Positions 31,653 through 46,600 of a stretch of 64,000 nt of DNA are shown one piece after another; the first letter of the stretch is position 1; every line of letters begins with the position of its first letter. The notes beneath the pieces are model-generated. The model was not told where the DNA came from. It searched no databases and worked only from the letters and a program-made list of their open reading frames with translations. The stretch is from Nematostella vectensis (taxonomy: Eukaryota; Cnidaria; Anthozoa; Actiniaria; Edwardsiidae), in assembly GCF_932526225.1 (NCBI RefSeq), contig NC_064039.1:6027001-6091000 (forward strand), read 5' to 3'. Both the position numbers and the translations under genes were made by a program.

Positions 31653-34600
31653 ATGACTAAAATTGCTGGTGATAATGATGTGGATTTTGAGGCCGAAATT
31701 CAGCGAGAACTTGAAGCGATCACTGAAGACGACCTGGAAATCGTTGAAATTGAAGAATTAGATGAGAGTGACATCGGTTCTGATATTACTATTACTAAGG
31801 TATTGACATGAACCCGACGTTTATCTTTCAGTCCGTCAAATCCTCCATGATAACCGTTAGTTTATTTATGCATCTGCTAGAGAACAAAGATAGATGGTAA
31901 AAAAACAGTTCCTTGAGAGCGCGTAAAAACCAAACACAAATTCCTTCCTGCCTTTAAACACTGTCCTTATAAGATAAGCACCATAAAAATAAAGTGATTT
32001 CAAGTTATTCAGTGATGAGGTCTATGACTCCGTTTGTTTATTGTTTTGTTGTGTTGTATTCTTATGAGTGTATTTACTTAGATAAATGCTTCGGCGCTTA
32101 TTAAATTTTTCGACTGTCTGTTTTGTTGTGTTGTATTCTCATGAGTGTTTTGTCCTAACTTTTGTACTCTAGTCAGCTAACCGTATTTACTCGAATAAGC
32201 ACCCCAGGGCTTTATAATTTTTTATCAACTGTCAGACGGGGTGCATATTCGAGGTAAGCCCTTATTAAAAAGAGTCGCTTATTTAAAAAAATTTAGAACA
32301 AAAGGCCGTAGTGTTTTTATTTATTCAAAATCAATTTTACACTACATTTTTTTTCCGCTATATCATTATTACAACTTGAAGCAGCTTTTTTCAATTTTCA
32401 TCCATTAAATACTCTCTTGTCCTTTCTATGAGCTCCAGTGCTTTCTCTTAAAACTACATTATGATAGTGATTTTTCTCAGTTACATAAAACCTGGTGAGG
32501 GGAGGAGGGCGCTTATTCGGGGAGGTCCTTATGAATAGTTTTGGTTCAAAGGGGAGGCTTATTCGGAGGAGGAACGTATTTGAGGGAGGCGCTTATTCCA
32601 GTAAATACGGTATAGCCCTTGGGGATCTGATGAAATATAAAAGTCAAGATCTGCTATATTTATTTCTTAATTTATAAACTATTTCCCTATATAGTGATTT
32701 ATATATGTGATGTATAATGATTTATCAACAGACATATGACCTACCAGACACTCTACAGGAGTATCTTAATGCTGTTCATGCCCGTCTAGATGGAGCAGAG
32801 GAGGGTGTCAGGGAGTGTGATTCAGTGCTGGAGCTGATTCCACTTGACAACAAGGGTGGGTGTGGCTTGAGATGCTAAAAGGCCTGGCTAAACTAGGCGA
32901 AATGTCGAGCACAACATGTAGCGTGCGACATGTCTCCTAGTTTAGCCACCCAAAGAGACATTGTAGCGCACACCAAATCTCGTAGAAGCAACAAAGAAAT
33001 GTTTCTCAGATAGTTGTGAAACATTTTTTTTGTTGCGCTCTACAAAATTTGTCACACACTACATGTTTGTGGCGGTGGCTAAACTAGGGGAAATTTAGGA
33101 GACGCTCGACATGTTGCCTAGTTTAGCCAGGCCTTAACCCAAGGGCCTCGGGGTTATGGTTTCTTGTTTCTTACAAAGTATCTTGGTGTCATGACAACAT
33201 TAACACTTCTATGCTTTTATGACACAACCAGAAGACCATGATGCTGTGAAAAGAAACATGATGGCTTATGCTGTGGCACTTTTTGATTATTTTTGGCCCA
33301 TAGCCGGGGGGATCAGAAGAACAACTCAACCTAATGAGAGCTCAAATGAAAGGAAAAACAATTTAAGCTAAAAGGAGATGCCTAATGAAAATGGGCTACT
33401 AAATGGCCAAATAAAACCTTCCCCCTGCGAAACCTTCTGGTTATGGGGCTGCATTTTTACAATGCAGATGAAAATGAATACCATGCAAGTAGCAGGGAAA
33501 TCCCTGCTTTGCTTAATTCAGCCTTTTCTCCTGCTTAACCTCCCCCCATACACACAGACACACACTCTATGCACAGAACTGATCTTCCCAATGAAATTGT
33601 GTTTTTAATCGCACAATTGTGCTACTGTAGCTTGTGAAAGTCAATCATTTTCCTTCAAATTCAGAACATGTAAAGTTTCCAGTGCCATCTCTATACTTCA
33701 TACCATCACCATAATACATCCACCTACCAAACTGTGTTCAACCTTTTGCAAGAAGAGTGCAACATACAAGTTCAATTATCTAATAATTGTAGCTAATATT
33801 CACTTTCACCTGGAATTAGGTGACGAGGAAAGACTTGCTAGAAAAATAAAAGAAGCTCTTGGAGATGAGTATGAAGATCCAATTTCTCTTCACAACCAGG
33901 TAAACCATGTATCTGTTTTCTCTCAATCTTTAGGTTAGCTGACTTTTTCTGTATATTTTTGTATCATGCAACACATAAATAGAAGTTTATATGACTTACA
34001 TATATGACTGAATTTCAGGTACTCTCTGAAATAAATGAAGAAGAATTGAATGAAGAAAAGCAAAATGCAGATAGTATGGCCCTTGCTGTCATTTCACCTG
34101 GTATGAACTTTTTTCTGGATGATTACAAATTTCTAAATGTTCTTCTATTATTACAAATGATTTTGGTGCCAAACTCAGTCTCACTGACTCTGAAGAGCCC
34201 TTTCACGATATTTGTTCTCAGATGTAAATGACACAACCATGGCTCTAGAGGTTGCTGCTCAGCAACAAATCAAAGAGTTAGAGAAGAAGCAGGCTGCTAA
34301 AATCCAGCATAGAGAAGCTCTTTACGCAGAAATGAGAAAGAAAGAGGAAGAAAGAATGAGCAGAGAGAGGAAAGAACGAGAGAGACGACAGCAGGAGTTC
34401 ATTAAAGAACAGAAAGATGTAGCTGTACAACAAAAGGTAGTATCATGTTGAACTTTATAATGGCTGTGGCTTGTATTTTACTGTATGTTTGTGGTGTAGA
34501 TGCTTAGGGAAGAGCTACAGTATAACCATCAGTACATCTAGTTTCTGAGTAGAGTTTCCTGTAAGGCATGGTGGAGAGGTGTGAGGACTGATTCACTGAA

Positions 34601-37600
34601 GTGAATTTCTTGCACAATGTTTGTTTTGCATGGAGAAAGTCAGGTCTATTCCAATTTGGAATTTTACTTTTCCATTTTTGTATTTTTAAATATTAGATTC
34701 CCCAAGCCACTTTCTAAATATATACATTTGTGCCAAATAGGACGTTTGGGTTTTTTTTATTATGAACTTATATTTTGGGCAGAGAAAATAATAGCATGAT
34801 ATGAAACACTCATTCAGCCAGTCAGAGCATGAATGATATCTTGTTGCATCTCCATTCCTCCTACCTACATGACCACACTAAGGGATGATAGTCCATGATG
34901 ATCTAAATGGTACATTGTATTAAGCAAATGACAGACAGAACCGTTGGATGCATTTGGGCCTGTCATTCCTGCTCTGGTGGATTGGAGTTAACTTATAAGG
35001 CACATACACAAAAAATCAAGTCATAGCCCTTTAAAAGTGTTTAATTGAAATCCATTTTGCTAGGCTCAACAGGAAAGTTTAAAGGAAACTTTACAAGAGC
35101 AGGAGAAGGAGACCATCCAACAGCTTGAAGAAGATTTTAAGGTACAAAGACTGAAATGAGCATTAATTCATCTGACCTGTCAACTTAGGAGAAGGGAAGC
35201 ATGTGGACTTTAATTGTTTTTGCACTGTGCTACTAAAAAAATAAGATTTCTGTTAGATAGTACAAAAGCAAATGTTGTACGAGTATGCACAAGTACATCT
35301 TGTTCTTTACTTTTTCTGGCTTGAGTTTGTTAGCATTGTTTAACCCACTGTTCTGTATTTATTTTCCTGGGGGGGGGGGGACTTTTATAAAACCGGATGG
35401 GGGTTATTGTTTGCAAAATCAATTTGAACCCTAAGGGATAGCACTTTGGGCATGGTCAACAGAAATTCTTTTCCCTAAGAGATAGCAAATTGGGTGTGGT
35501 GGAAAAAATGTTTTACTTAAAGAAGCAGAAGCAGAAGAACCGTGAAACACCCCCTAAGGAATAGCAGTTGGTTGATTTTATACCCTTCAAGATAGATAAT
35601 CACCCCCTTCTACATTTCTGGAGAGTCCCTCCCCGGAATTTTTTATCTCTATGGAAAAATGCTATTTTTCTTGTTTTTATTTCTTGATAGGCTCAGCTAA
35701 ATGAACTAGAAGTGGAGAAAGCAAAAGAGCAAACTGCACTGGAAGAAATGAAGGTACAGAAGGACAATGTTGTATTCAATTCTACAAACACTGGGCAGTT
35801 TTCTTGGATAAAATAATATTTTCTTGATGTTTAGAGAGAAGAGGCTTTCAACAAAGAAACAGAGCTACGAAGGGCTTCAACTATGATACAAAAAGTTTAT
35901 AGGGGACACAGGTTTGTAGCAATTTTGATAGATTTAATAAAGACTCTAGATAACTGAAGTTCATGACTTTGCTGTGCCATGACTCAAACTGAAATAAAAT
36001 TAAATCTTTGAATTCAAAGTATACTGGTTTTGAAAACTTAAATATTAAAATAATGGATGAAAAGGTATTAACTTTTTCTGTTAGACAGTTTAGTTTTTTG
36101 AAGAAAACAGACTTAACAGGATTTTTGGTATAAATAACACCCACCCTTCACAATGATCAGAGCTTTACTGTTAAGAGCATTATACTTTTTTCCAGGGTTT
36201 ACTCCAAGTACAAAGATATTTTAGAAGCACGAAACAGGCAGAGAAAACGAGAAAGAGAAGAAGAGCTGGAGAGAATTGAGAGAGTCGAAGAGATGCAAAG
36301 GAAAACACAGGAAAAAAAACGCATTGAAGAAGAGGAACAAAAAAGGAAAGAGGCTGAAGAGAAAAAAGCCAAAGAAATTGAGCAAAGGAGAATGGAAGAA
36401 GAAATAAAAAAAGAGGAGGAAAAGAAAAGGAAAGAAGCTGAAGAGAAAAGAGTCAAAGAAGAACAAATAAGACTAGAGAAGGAGAGAAAAAGAAAGGAAG
36501 CAGACGATAGACAAAGGGAAGAGGCAAGGAAAGAAGAGGAAGAAAAAAGGAAAAGGGAGGGAGAAGTAAAAAAGCGAAAGGAAGAAGAAGAACGTTTAGT
36601 AGAGGCAAGAAGAAAAGAGCAAGAAGAAAAGAGAAAACTTGAAGAACAAAAGAGGAAAGAGGAAGAAGATAGGAGAAGGAAAGAAGCTGAGGAAAAACGA
36701 ATAAAAGAAGAAGAAGCAAGATTGAAAGAGGAGAGGAGGAGTAAAGATGAGGAAGAAAATCGAAGGAAAGCAGACGAGGAAAGAAAGAGAAAAGAACAGG
36801 AGGAAGCTGAAAGGAACAGAGTTGTACAAGAAGAGAAAAGGAAAATAGAGCAAGAGGGAAAGCAAAGAAAAAAAGAATCAAGGAAGCAAGAAGAGCAGAA
36901 TAAAAAAGAGCAAATTCTGAACAAGATGGCCGAGGTGTTAGATAAATCAAATTGTATTACTAAGGAAGATAACAATGAAAGTGATTCAAAGAATGGTACT
37001 ATATCTGAAACCTCAGCAAATTTAGAGTGTTTAAGGCAAGATTGGCTGAAACAACACACTCCCTGGAGGTAAGGCTATGATAAGACACGTTTAGAGTTGT
37101 TTAATACAAATCTCACTGATAATTTTTTTTCCTTTTTCAGCCAACAAACATTCGAAAACAGAAGTCAACCAGTCGCCAGAGGAAAGCCAAGATCAAGGTG
37201 AGCTGGTCTGGCTTGAGCAATAAATCCATTCATTTTTTCATCCATCAATTTCATTAACAGCTATTTAAAAAAGTTGTCAAGACCTTACGAATTTATGGCA
37301 AATAACTCTTGATATTACAGTACTTATGATGATGTTTGTGTTATTTTAGGAGACCATTTTCAGCCAGCAGAAACCTACCTTCCCTTACCGAGGACCAGCT
37401 GCTTGTGTCATCGCCTCCCGGGACACCACTTCACAAGGCAAGTATATACTTCACACCTTCAGCATAAACCATCTTGTTTGAGATTGCAAAAAGACTATAA
37501 TAACTATAAGCTATTTTGTCTTAAGCGGCCATATATATATATATATATATAACACAATGAAAGGCTATTTTATTCTCCTCTTCATTCCTACTGTCCTTCC

Positions 37601-40600
37601 CCCAGAAGAGTCAGAATTTTACAATGTAAAGACCAGATAGCATCCCAGTTTCCATTTTACCCATGATTGTGATCTGTTACTAACATATCCATGCTATTCT
37701 TGTTCATCAGGTTGTTTATGTCCATGTTACGCATGCACCAGCATGTAAGATACAGGCCATGAAGCGTTGCCCGGCACTCATGTCCCTTGTGTTGATTGAC
37801 TGTGGTCTGGTGGCTGTTGAGGGTCTTGAGGAATGTCAAAGCCTGGAGGAGCTGAATGTGGAGGTATCTCAAGCGCATCCGTAATACTTATTATGGTAAC
37901 ACCTGAAAGTGGTTAATCTAGAGCCATGATAAGGTCATGGAGACCACTAACAGATAAGTATGCTGGAATCATGCAAGACCACTAAGCCCGATAACATATA
38001 GGTAAGCTGAAATCATACTAAGACCACTAAGCCCGGTAACATATAGGTAAGCTTGAATTCATTCTAAGATCACTAAGCCCCATTACGTATAGCTAATCGT
38101 GCTATGGTCATTGAGCACACTAACATATATGTAAGCTGGAATTATGCTGAGACCACTAAACGAATTAGCATATAGGTAAGCTGGAATTGTGCTTCATAAA
38201 GCCCGCATAAGTTTCACACACACAGCTTGCTCACGGACAAAAACTTGCAGTTCAAGCAGGAGAGGATTTTGCATCAGTTGCGTGTGAGGATGTGAGCTCG
38301 TCCGATTGACGTCTGCACACAGTGAGTTTTTGGCCTCGTGAAGCGGTGAGCACGCTTGAAATTTTCCTCACCCAGTGCATCAGGCTTAAAGAATGTCGGT
38401 CACTCCTTTGTTATTGTTTATCACTAAAAATACAGCGGTTTTTTCGCAAGGATACTTCAAAATATCAATCTACGAATAAAGTCTGATATGTGGTATTGCT
38501 AAGCTCCTAAAGAGTGTTGATGTGCACAAAGCTAGTGGACCCGATCAAATCCCTTGTTGGATACTAAAAACTGCAGCTGAAGAGCTAGCCCCCTTTTTGC
38601 AAAAGCTGTTCACCTACTCACTTCTTACTGGGCAGATTCCCAAGGATTGGTGCAATGCTAACATTCATGCAATTTTTAAGAAAGGGAATAAGTCCCTAGC
38701 TTCTAACTATCGTCCTATATCTTTAACGTCAATCACTTGTAAAATCATGGAACACATTTTGTTTCGCCACCTAATGTCCCATCTCGACAGCAATAATATC
38801 CTCCTACATATACAACATGGCTTCAGGAAAAAGTATTCCTGCGAGACGCAACTCATCACTGTGCTCCACGAACTGTGTTACAATCTTGACCAAGGAAACC
38901 AAACTGACTGCATTCTACTTGATTTCTCAAAGGCTTTTGATAGGGTTGCCCATGGGCGTCTGCTTCAGAAACTTGATTTTTACGGTATCCGTGGAAAGCC
39001 ACTTACGTGGGTCAGGTCTTGGCTAATCCACAGAAATCAAACAGTTGTTGTAGAGGGGGAGACATCAAAATCAACCAGAGTCACATCAGGGGTCCCCCAA
39101 GGGACTGTCCTGGGACCACTGATGTTCCTCTTGTTCATCAATGACATCAACTCCGGGATTACTTCACGTATTAGACTTTTTGCGGATGACACCATCTTAT
39201 ATGGCCTAATCGAAGGCCCACAGAGTGCAGCAGTTATTCAGAAAGACCTTGATCTCCTTTTTAAATGGTCTAAAACATGGCAAATGTCATTCAACGCCGA
39301 CAAGTGTAATATTATCAGAATACATAGATCCAAGTCTCCCATTGTTTATAATTATACGCTGGGTGGGACTCCATTAAAAGCTGTTCAGAGCCACCCATAC
39401 TTGGGTGTAGAGTTGTCCTCAAATCTGAACTGGAACACTCATGTCACTAATATTGTTGGAAAGGCTAACAAATCACTCGGTTTTATAAGGAGAAATCTTG
39501 GGGCTTGCCCTGATTTTGTTCGAGAAATAGCGTACACTACCCTCGTGCGCCCACGTGTGGAATTTGCTTCTAGTGTGTGGGATCCACATGTCCAGAAGCA
39601 AATAAAGGACCTAGAGAGCGTACAAAGGAGAGCGGCAAGATTCGCAAAGAACTGCTACATTTATGAACCAGGGACTGTGACAGGCTTACTAAAAGAACTC
39701 AAATGGCCCTCCCTCCAGCTACGAAGGAAGATGGCGAGACTTACTATGTTCTACAAAATGGTGTATGGCCTTGTAAACATAAATATTCCCAAAGATCTCC
39801 TACAAACTCGCAAGCAATCTACTCGCTCCTCTCACCCCAAGAGGTTCATAAACCTGCCTTCGAACACAAATACTTCTAAATTTAGCTTTTTAACCCGCTC
39901 GCTTAAAGAGTGGAACTTACTGCCAAATAACATAATAGAGGCACCAACTCTTGCTAAATTTAAGGAGCTGTTATCCAGTGAATTTTGCATATAATGTTAA
40001 AATGAAGAGACAGTAGTGTTACATTATTACTTTATTTTGTATTCTTTTTCCTTTTACATTTATTTCATTTCCTTTTGTTATTGTAATTTTATATATCCGC
40101 CTCATGCTCACGCTCACGCTTTTTTCGAAGGTTCGAAAAAAAAAAAAAATGTTATTGACTATACTTGATTGAAAATATCTTGGTTACTTGAGTAAGGCGA
40201 TTGAAATGGATGCTTTGTGTGACTCGCCATTGATCAGGAGCATAAAATGGCGCAGTTATTATCCTTCTTTAAAGTCACTAAGCATTACCATGGCGTGATA
40301 ACGAGCCACCTGATCTTCCACTATTTTTTGCACGTCATTTGACACCTTTGGACAATGTTTTCTCAGAATAACAAGGTCGAGTTTGTAAACTGTGGAGCCT
40401 TACCGCGCCTTGAGCACATATGTCTAAAGGAGAACAACCTTACTTCAGTGCAAGGAATTGAAGACTGCAAGTCTCTGCGGTGTATTGATGCATCTCGCAA
40501 CAGAATAACACGACTAGGTGAGCTGTGTAGTAAGAAAAGGCTTGTCCTATACTAGTCAGATAACATTTAGAATCGATCAGATGGCCTTAGAATACGGACC

Positions 40601-43600
40601 CCTTATTGATGTGACCTAGGCTCAAATTCCGACTGTAATCTTATTGCCTTATCTGAAAGGGAGGTCTCTTTGCTGCATTTTAGGTCCTTACAGATAAGGA
40701 CATTAAACCCTGGGCCCGTCCCCAAGGGCTCACTTCAAGAGCAGCATTACTCGAGCATACGAACATTAAATTTGTCAAGCCTTTCACCGCAGACGTGGTC
40801 GTGTTGGAGGCATAGAAAAGCACTCCTGACAGCCACCATATAACTCATAATACAACAGAAGTGCATGAGCATAAATAATCGGTTTTTTTGTTTGTAGTGT
40901 TTTTATTATTAGATTTTGATAAGATGGTTGATACGTTTGCGTATTTTATTTTAGGTGATATAGCTTCCTGTTCCAAACTGCAGAAACTTTCTCTGGATCA
41001 CAATCAGTTGATAGCAACAAAGGTAATGTGTGGCTCAGAAGAGTTGGGTTGGCGATAGAGCAACCTTAACACAAGGTCATTTATTTTAGGGGCTCCATTT
41101 AAAAAAGGTAGATACAGTTTGCTTTTTCCCATTACTCAGTCTTACCTAGGAAGTTTTCACACAAACAATACACGTTGTCGATTTTTGACTGAAGAAAAGC
41201 TAGGACAAAGTATTGACTTTGGCTTTACTACCTTCAGGGGTTATCAAGTCTGCGAGTGCTTCAGACGCTATCTTGTGCGCATAACCACCTCCCAAATGTG
41301 AAGGAGATCGAAGGGTGTCAATTACTAGAAAATCTTGACCTTCGAGCCAACAACCTTTTGCAGGTGAATAACATTCTTACCACATTGGTCACAATTGTTT
41401 TTATTAATGTTTTTTCTCGTCTGAAGATACAATAGCATAAAATTTTAATGAATTTTTCTTCTGATATATTTTATTTAGCTCAATACTTTCCAAATGGGTA
41501 TGTCTATTGTTTTTTACTGGGTATGCATAGTTTTTTTCTTTTTTAAACGCCATTCTCCGGTCTAGAGCAAGGTAATAATGCATTTAATGTATCCTCCCTT
41601 ACAGCCTCCAAGCCTTACCAACCACGTCCTGCTGAGGGAGCTAAGACTGGACGACAACAGCATATGTACACTGGAACCACTTGCCAAGTCGTGGCTACCG
41701 CTCCTCGAGACCTTGTCAGTTAGTCAAAATAGGTAAGACATGAATAAGGATATAATATCTAATGAAAAACCCACTGAAGGTTTCAGCGCTTTCTATTGAA
41801 AAATTAGGAGACGTTTGGCGAGGATCCCCAAAGACCTCCCAAAGAGCTCTGAGTATGCACCTATACTACCAGCTTCCAATAAACGACTTCTTCCGTATTA
41901 GCTCCTTCTAAAATAAAAAAATACTAAATGGAAGGCATTCACCATTCACAAGCTGCTCTCTTTTATTATCAAACAAAGAGAATAATGAGTTCTGACAGAT
42001 ATTCATATAGAGCTAATGTCTTGAAATAAGCGCGCTGGTTCATGTAGGCGTTCCCCTCGCAATAAACCAATCATTTACCTTTGCCCTTTGCACTAACAGC
42101 AAGCCTTACAAGGCATTTTTTGTAATTCGTTTGTTGTATAAATTACGCCGTGTGGAATATGAATAATCTGTGTTCTTCATTAGCATCTCATTTATCGATG
42201 CCTTGTGCGGACTCCCTCTACTGACGAAGCTGGACATCAGCCATAATCTTATCACAGGTGAGGTTTTGTTTTTTTGGTCGCTCTTACTGGCGTCAAGCTG
42301 CTAGTATCCATCAAAATTCGAAATTCTGATAATTCCAACTGTTTTTGTCCACTTGTAAGTTTCTGTCTTCCTTTTTGGGTTTCCTGTGTGATTGCCTGTG
42401 TAATCGATATTATAGAATGACAACTTTCTTTTGTCCTAAATCAATGTTTTATTGAATTTATTAGTCACTTACCTGGAAATATTTTCCTATTCTGTTGTCG
42501 GTTCTCAGACGTTGAAGGGTTGGTGCCTGGCCTCAAGGAATGTTCTTATCTGGAAGAGCTCAGTGTTGATGGGAACCCTGTCTCAGAAGACCCTCACCTA
42601 AGGTCCGTACAATACAGTGGTACCTTATTTTAGTGGTCAATTCTCAAAGCCCAAGTTCGTCTATTTGGGCCGGCTGCGTAGCTATTGGATGTACCAGTGT
42701 GTGTCGGTGTGAGGCTCCATTCCTATTTGTGATGAGAGTTGATTCTCGCCTTCGCTCCAAGGGTTTTTCCTGGGTTTTCCTCCCTTCACGAAAAAAAAAA
42801 AACTTTTTTGGATCTGAGATGTGCTCCGTTGTTAGAAATGAATCTAATGGCGGCTTGCTGAGGCTAATTTCTGTACCTTCAACGCGATTTATTTATTTAT
42901 TAAGCAATCTTATCTTTTATTGAATATCCAGAAATGCAATCAGCCAAGATATTCCTAACTTGAAGATATTTGATAATGAAATACTAACCCCTTCAGCAAA
43001 TAAGGTAAGAGCTTGCCATTTATTCCAATATTTGTACTAAATCAGAAATAATATTTCTTATACAATATCTTCCCCATGAAAGTGAATCACTCCCTTAAAA
43101 GCTGTATACATTCTTAGTAGAATAAGTCAAGGTAAGTAAAGGTTTCCAGGAGGTTTCGCGCAAATTAAGAGCAAGAGGTTCTTTGCGTGGTCCCACTTTT
43201 CTCTATGTCTCTATTTTTGCTGAAGTCCTACAGAAACGCTCGCCTCGCTGGCTACATCCTTAGAGGCTCAAAATACGTTTCTCCCAACAGAGTGTTGAAA
43301 CGCCGTTTATTGTAATGTGCAAGCGGCAAGCAAAGGAACAAGACGACATGAAAGAAAAGCACAAGCGAGAGACAAGGTTCGGCATACGAACTTTTTAACA
43401 TTGTTGTGCGACTTCTCATTATTATTGATTATCACCAGTAATTTACTTTTTCACTTTTTGTTATTGAACTTCTAATGACCATCTATCGTTCATTAGGAAT
43501 CTAAGCGTTGAGGTCAAGGATTCTGTTGAGGTCATAGAACGACTAGACCTTAAGGTATTTTATAGTACAATGTCATTGTTACAAAGGAAGCTACGTAGTA

Positions 43601-46600
43601 ATTGCTGCAATGTTGTTTTTTTTATCTTAACGTATGTTCATCTGACGTTCTATCAGTGTAGAGGGCCATAGTTAGCCACACCATGACTATTGATTTCATT
43701 ATTTATTGGAAGACATATTATGAGACCAAATCTCGAAAAAAAAAAAAACACCAAAAACATTTGTTTATGTTTTATATACCATATTAAATTAAATATATCG
43801 CTATAGCTTATCAAACGCAGCTGAATTAAATAGATGACTTCTCGCACTTGGTACCTTACTATGCGAATAGTCCAATCAATCTACGGTTTAAGATCGGACT
43901 AATTGCAACACAAGGTTTTTCAACGTTTTTGTATTGATTAAGTCTCCCTTTATAACATACTAAAAGTCTAAAAAAAATCGGAGCACGCAAACACCCCGAA
44001 AAAAAGCATCGAATGTATGAAAAACCACAGGAATCCCAAATCATGAAAATCACGAGAAATACACATACTGTAAAAAAAATCAAATTTATACCACTATAGA
44101 TGATAAGAAATATATATTTCTACACAATCTGGATAAAGTCACCGTTATTTGCTATAGCTGATCTGTTTTGGGCAAAATCCACAGGTTTTTAGCTATCTTT
44201 ACGGGTATTTAGAAGGAGAATCAAGCAAATCATGTAGTTATCATCATTAGTTTGAGTTTGTTTGATTTTTGCAAGACTTTTTTTAAGACAATGCACTGAA
44301 AAACACCTGTACGGGTGTCTGAGCCGACAGCGCAGTTAATGTTGAGAAGCACGACCTCGCAATCGGCAGTGCCTATTGACAATGACGTCGTACATGTTAG
44401 AGCTGTCGTTTCAGCCCTCAATTCTAGGTCATCCCCAGAAGACCTTTCAAAACATTTTTCACTTGAGCTCTAAAGCTTTCCTCCAGCATTGTTAGACTCT
44501 ATGATGAGTGTGGCAAAATTTTCTTTAAATGTTGAGCAAGTGCCCGAGGGAAAAAGCGGTTGTGGCACAATGGACACGGAAGCTGATGGAGAATCGAATA
44601 GATGATTTCTTATGTGGAAAGCTGCGGTAAAATCGTCCACACGATTAGCATCACCGTTCCTGTTGGTGACGATATTTCCGCATGGTGACCAATGACATCT
44701 ACCGGAGCCGAAATCCAAATCTACACGAAGATGTGGGGAATGACGGCCATAAATGAGCTGCTAGGGAAAAGTGTTAATGTTATTTCTCATTTTATTTTTT
44801 GCTTTTTATCCATGCGCGTCTTGGTTGTGATACCACCTTCCATGAATACGGGTAAGATACGGGGCATCGTTCAAGAAGCTTTTCTGCTCACCCTACATCC
44901 GCGCAAAGGCAGCTGTTCAAGATAGAGCTTTTTTCGGGATGTTTGCGTGCTTCATTTCTTTTTAGACTTTTAGTATGTTATAGAGGGATACTTTCTGTGC
45001 AAGAAACCGTTAAAAACCTTGTGTTGCAATTAGTCCCTTTTTTGAGCAAATTGACTGGACTATAACAAGATGGTGATGATTTCAGTCTACGTTTATGTTG
45101 CTACTATATCATTGGTGTTTCTGCTTTTATTGTTTCTTTTTGTCCTTATTGCCGTTCTTAGGTTATGTTAGTTTGCGTTGTTCCCGGCTGTTGGTACTAA
45201 TATCATTTCTGCCCGTGCTCTTGTTGTGCTTTACTCGCACAAAGCAGTAATGTCGGCGTCGTTGTTGATGTCCCTGGTTCTTCTGTTTACCCTTCTCATT
45301 AAGATTCTGCTTCTGTGTCTTTTTTCGACGACTGAAGTCTTTGAATTCTTCAAAAGCGGAGGATGGTTGGGCCCCCATGCCATTGTTATCATTTCTCTAT
45401 TTTATCAGCGTAAGCATTACCGTGAGTGGCACGATCTGGCAGTTGAACACCTCATTCAGCACGAGACATTTTACTCCGAGAGCCCGCTACAACCTGCATC
45501 CAGACCTAGACCTACTGCGACGCCCCTTGCCCCGCCTACAGCAGATACCACGAGACAAACACGGTACTGTATGGTGATGCTTTTAACAGACTACCAGTCT
45601 CACATTTCACTCCTGTGCATCCGATACAACAACCACTCTCACATATCTCTCCTGTGTATCGAATGACTGTTGTCCCTTTGCTGTCATAGTGAAAGGCAAG
45701 AAGTGGCGGCTACTAAGATTCAAGCGTTGTTTCGTGGTTGGAGCATCCGCCACCGCATTGAAGTACAAATGCAAAAGGTGAGACCATCTCAAAGGGAGGA
45801 ATTCTCTTGCAGATATTTTAGTGCTTAGCTCCTTGTTAGAAAATGCAGAGTTGTTTGTTTGACTTACAGTAGCTCTCTTCTCTACACACGCCCTTCGTCT
45901 TCTGCTTCAACAAAGAGCTAGTGTTATAAATGTCAGCAAAACAACTATTTCCCTTAGAGGTACAAGTTATCGGTTTTAAAGTGCATTTGATACTTGTCCT
46001 GTTAACTCCTAACAGTGGATGGCAGCCGTTACAATTCAAGCAGCATGGCGAGGTTACCACGTTCGTTCTCGGCCAAGGCCCCAGCGAATCTCGAGAGCAC
46101 GAAGGGCATTATGGGATGCACGTCACCACGCTGCTGCTACAACGATTCAGGTGTTTACAAACAACTTATCACTAAGTCAACTCATTTATTCAGTCAACTC
46201 TTTCAGTGAACTTAGTCGCTCAGTCACGCATCCACATCAATCTCTGGTTGACCCATTAACCCATTTGTAGGCACACTACCGAGGTTACCGAGTGCGTCGG
46301 CGTATTGCACATGCGCTTCAGACTGCGCAGTTCACGTACGTGGGGGACGAGGAAGATGACGAGTTTAACTATGATGAAGAAGTAGACCTCACAGCATTCG
46401 ACTTGGACGAGGGATATCTCGAGACTGGATGGACACCCACCGACATGCCGCAGCTGCCCTCCCGGTAACCCTTATATAAGCATAGTATTTGTAATATGAA
46501 TATTTGTAATATGAATCGTTGCTCTGTGCATCAATACCGCAATACCTATAGCGTGATTTGATTATTCCTCTCGCACTATATACGTGGTTAAGAAATAATT

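Noticed and set aside
36199-37059. Long Ser/Phe/Leu-rich open frames opposite the LRRIQ1 coiled-coil exon
   Set aside because: They are antisense shadows of a Glu/Lys/Arg-rich coding exon whose GAA/AAG codons read as Phe/Leu/Ser in reverse.
42640-42890. Possible SINE with a tRNA-like B box (GTTGATTCTCGCC) and an A-run
   Set aside because: Suggestive phrases only. No second copy in the window, no A box that I could place, and no target duplication.
44230-44925. Small open frames inside the 1.2-kb TIR element, considered as a transposase
   Set aside because: All under 85 residues, without a DDE pattern or similarity to a known transposase.
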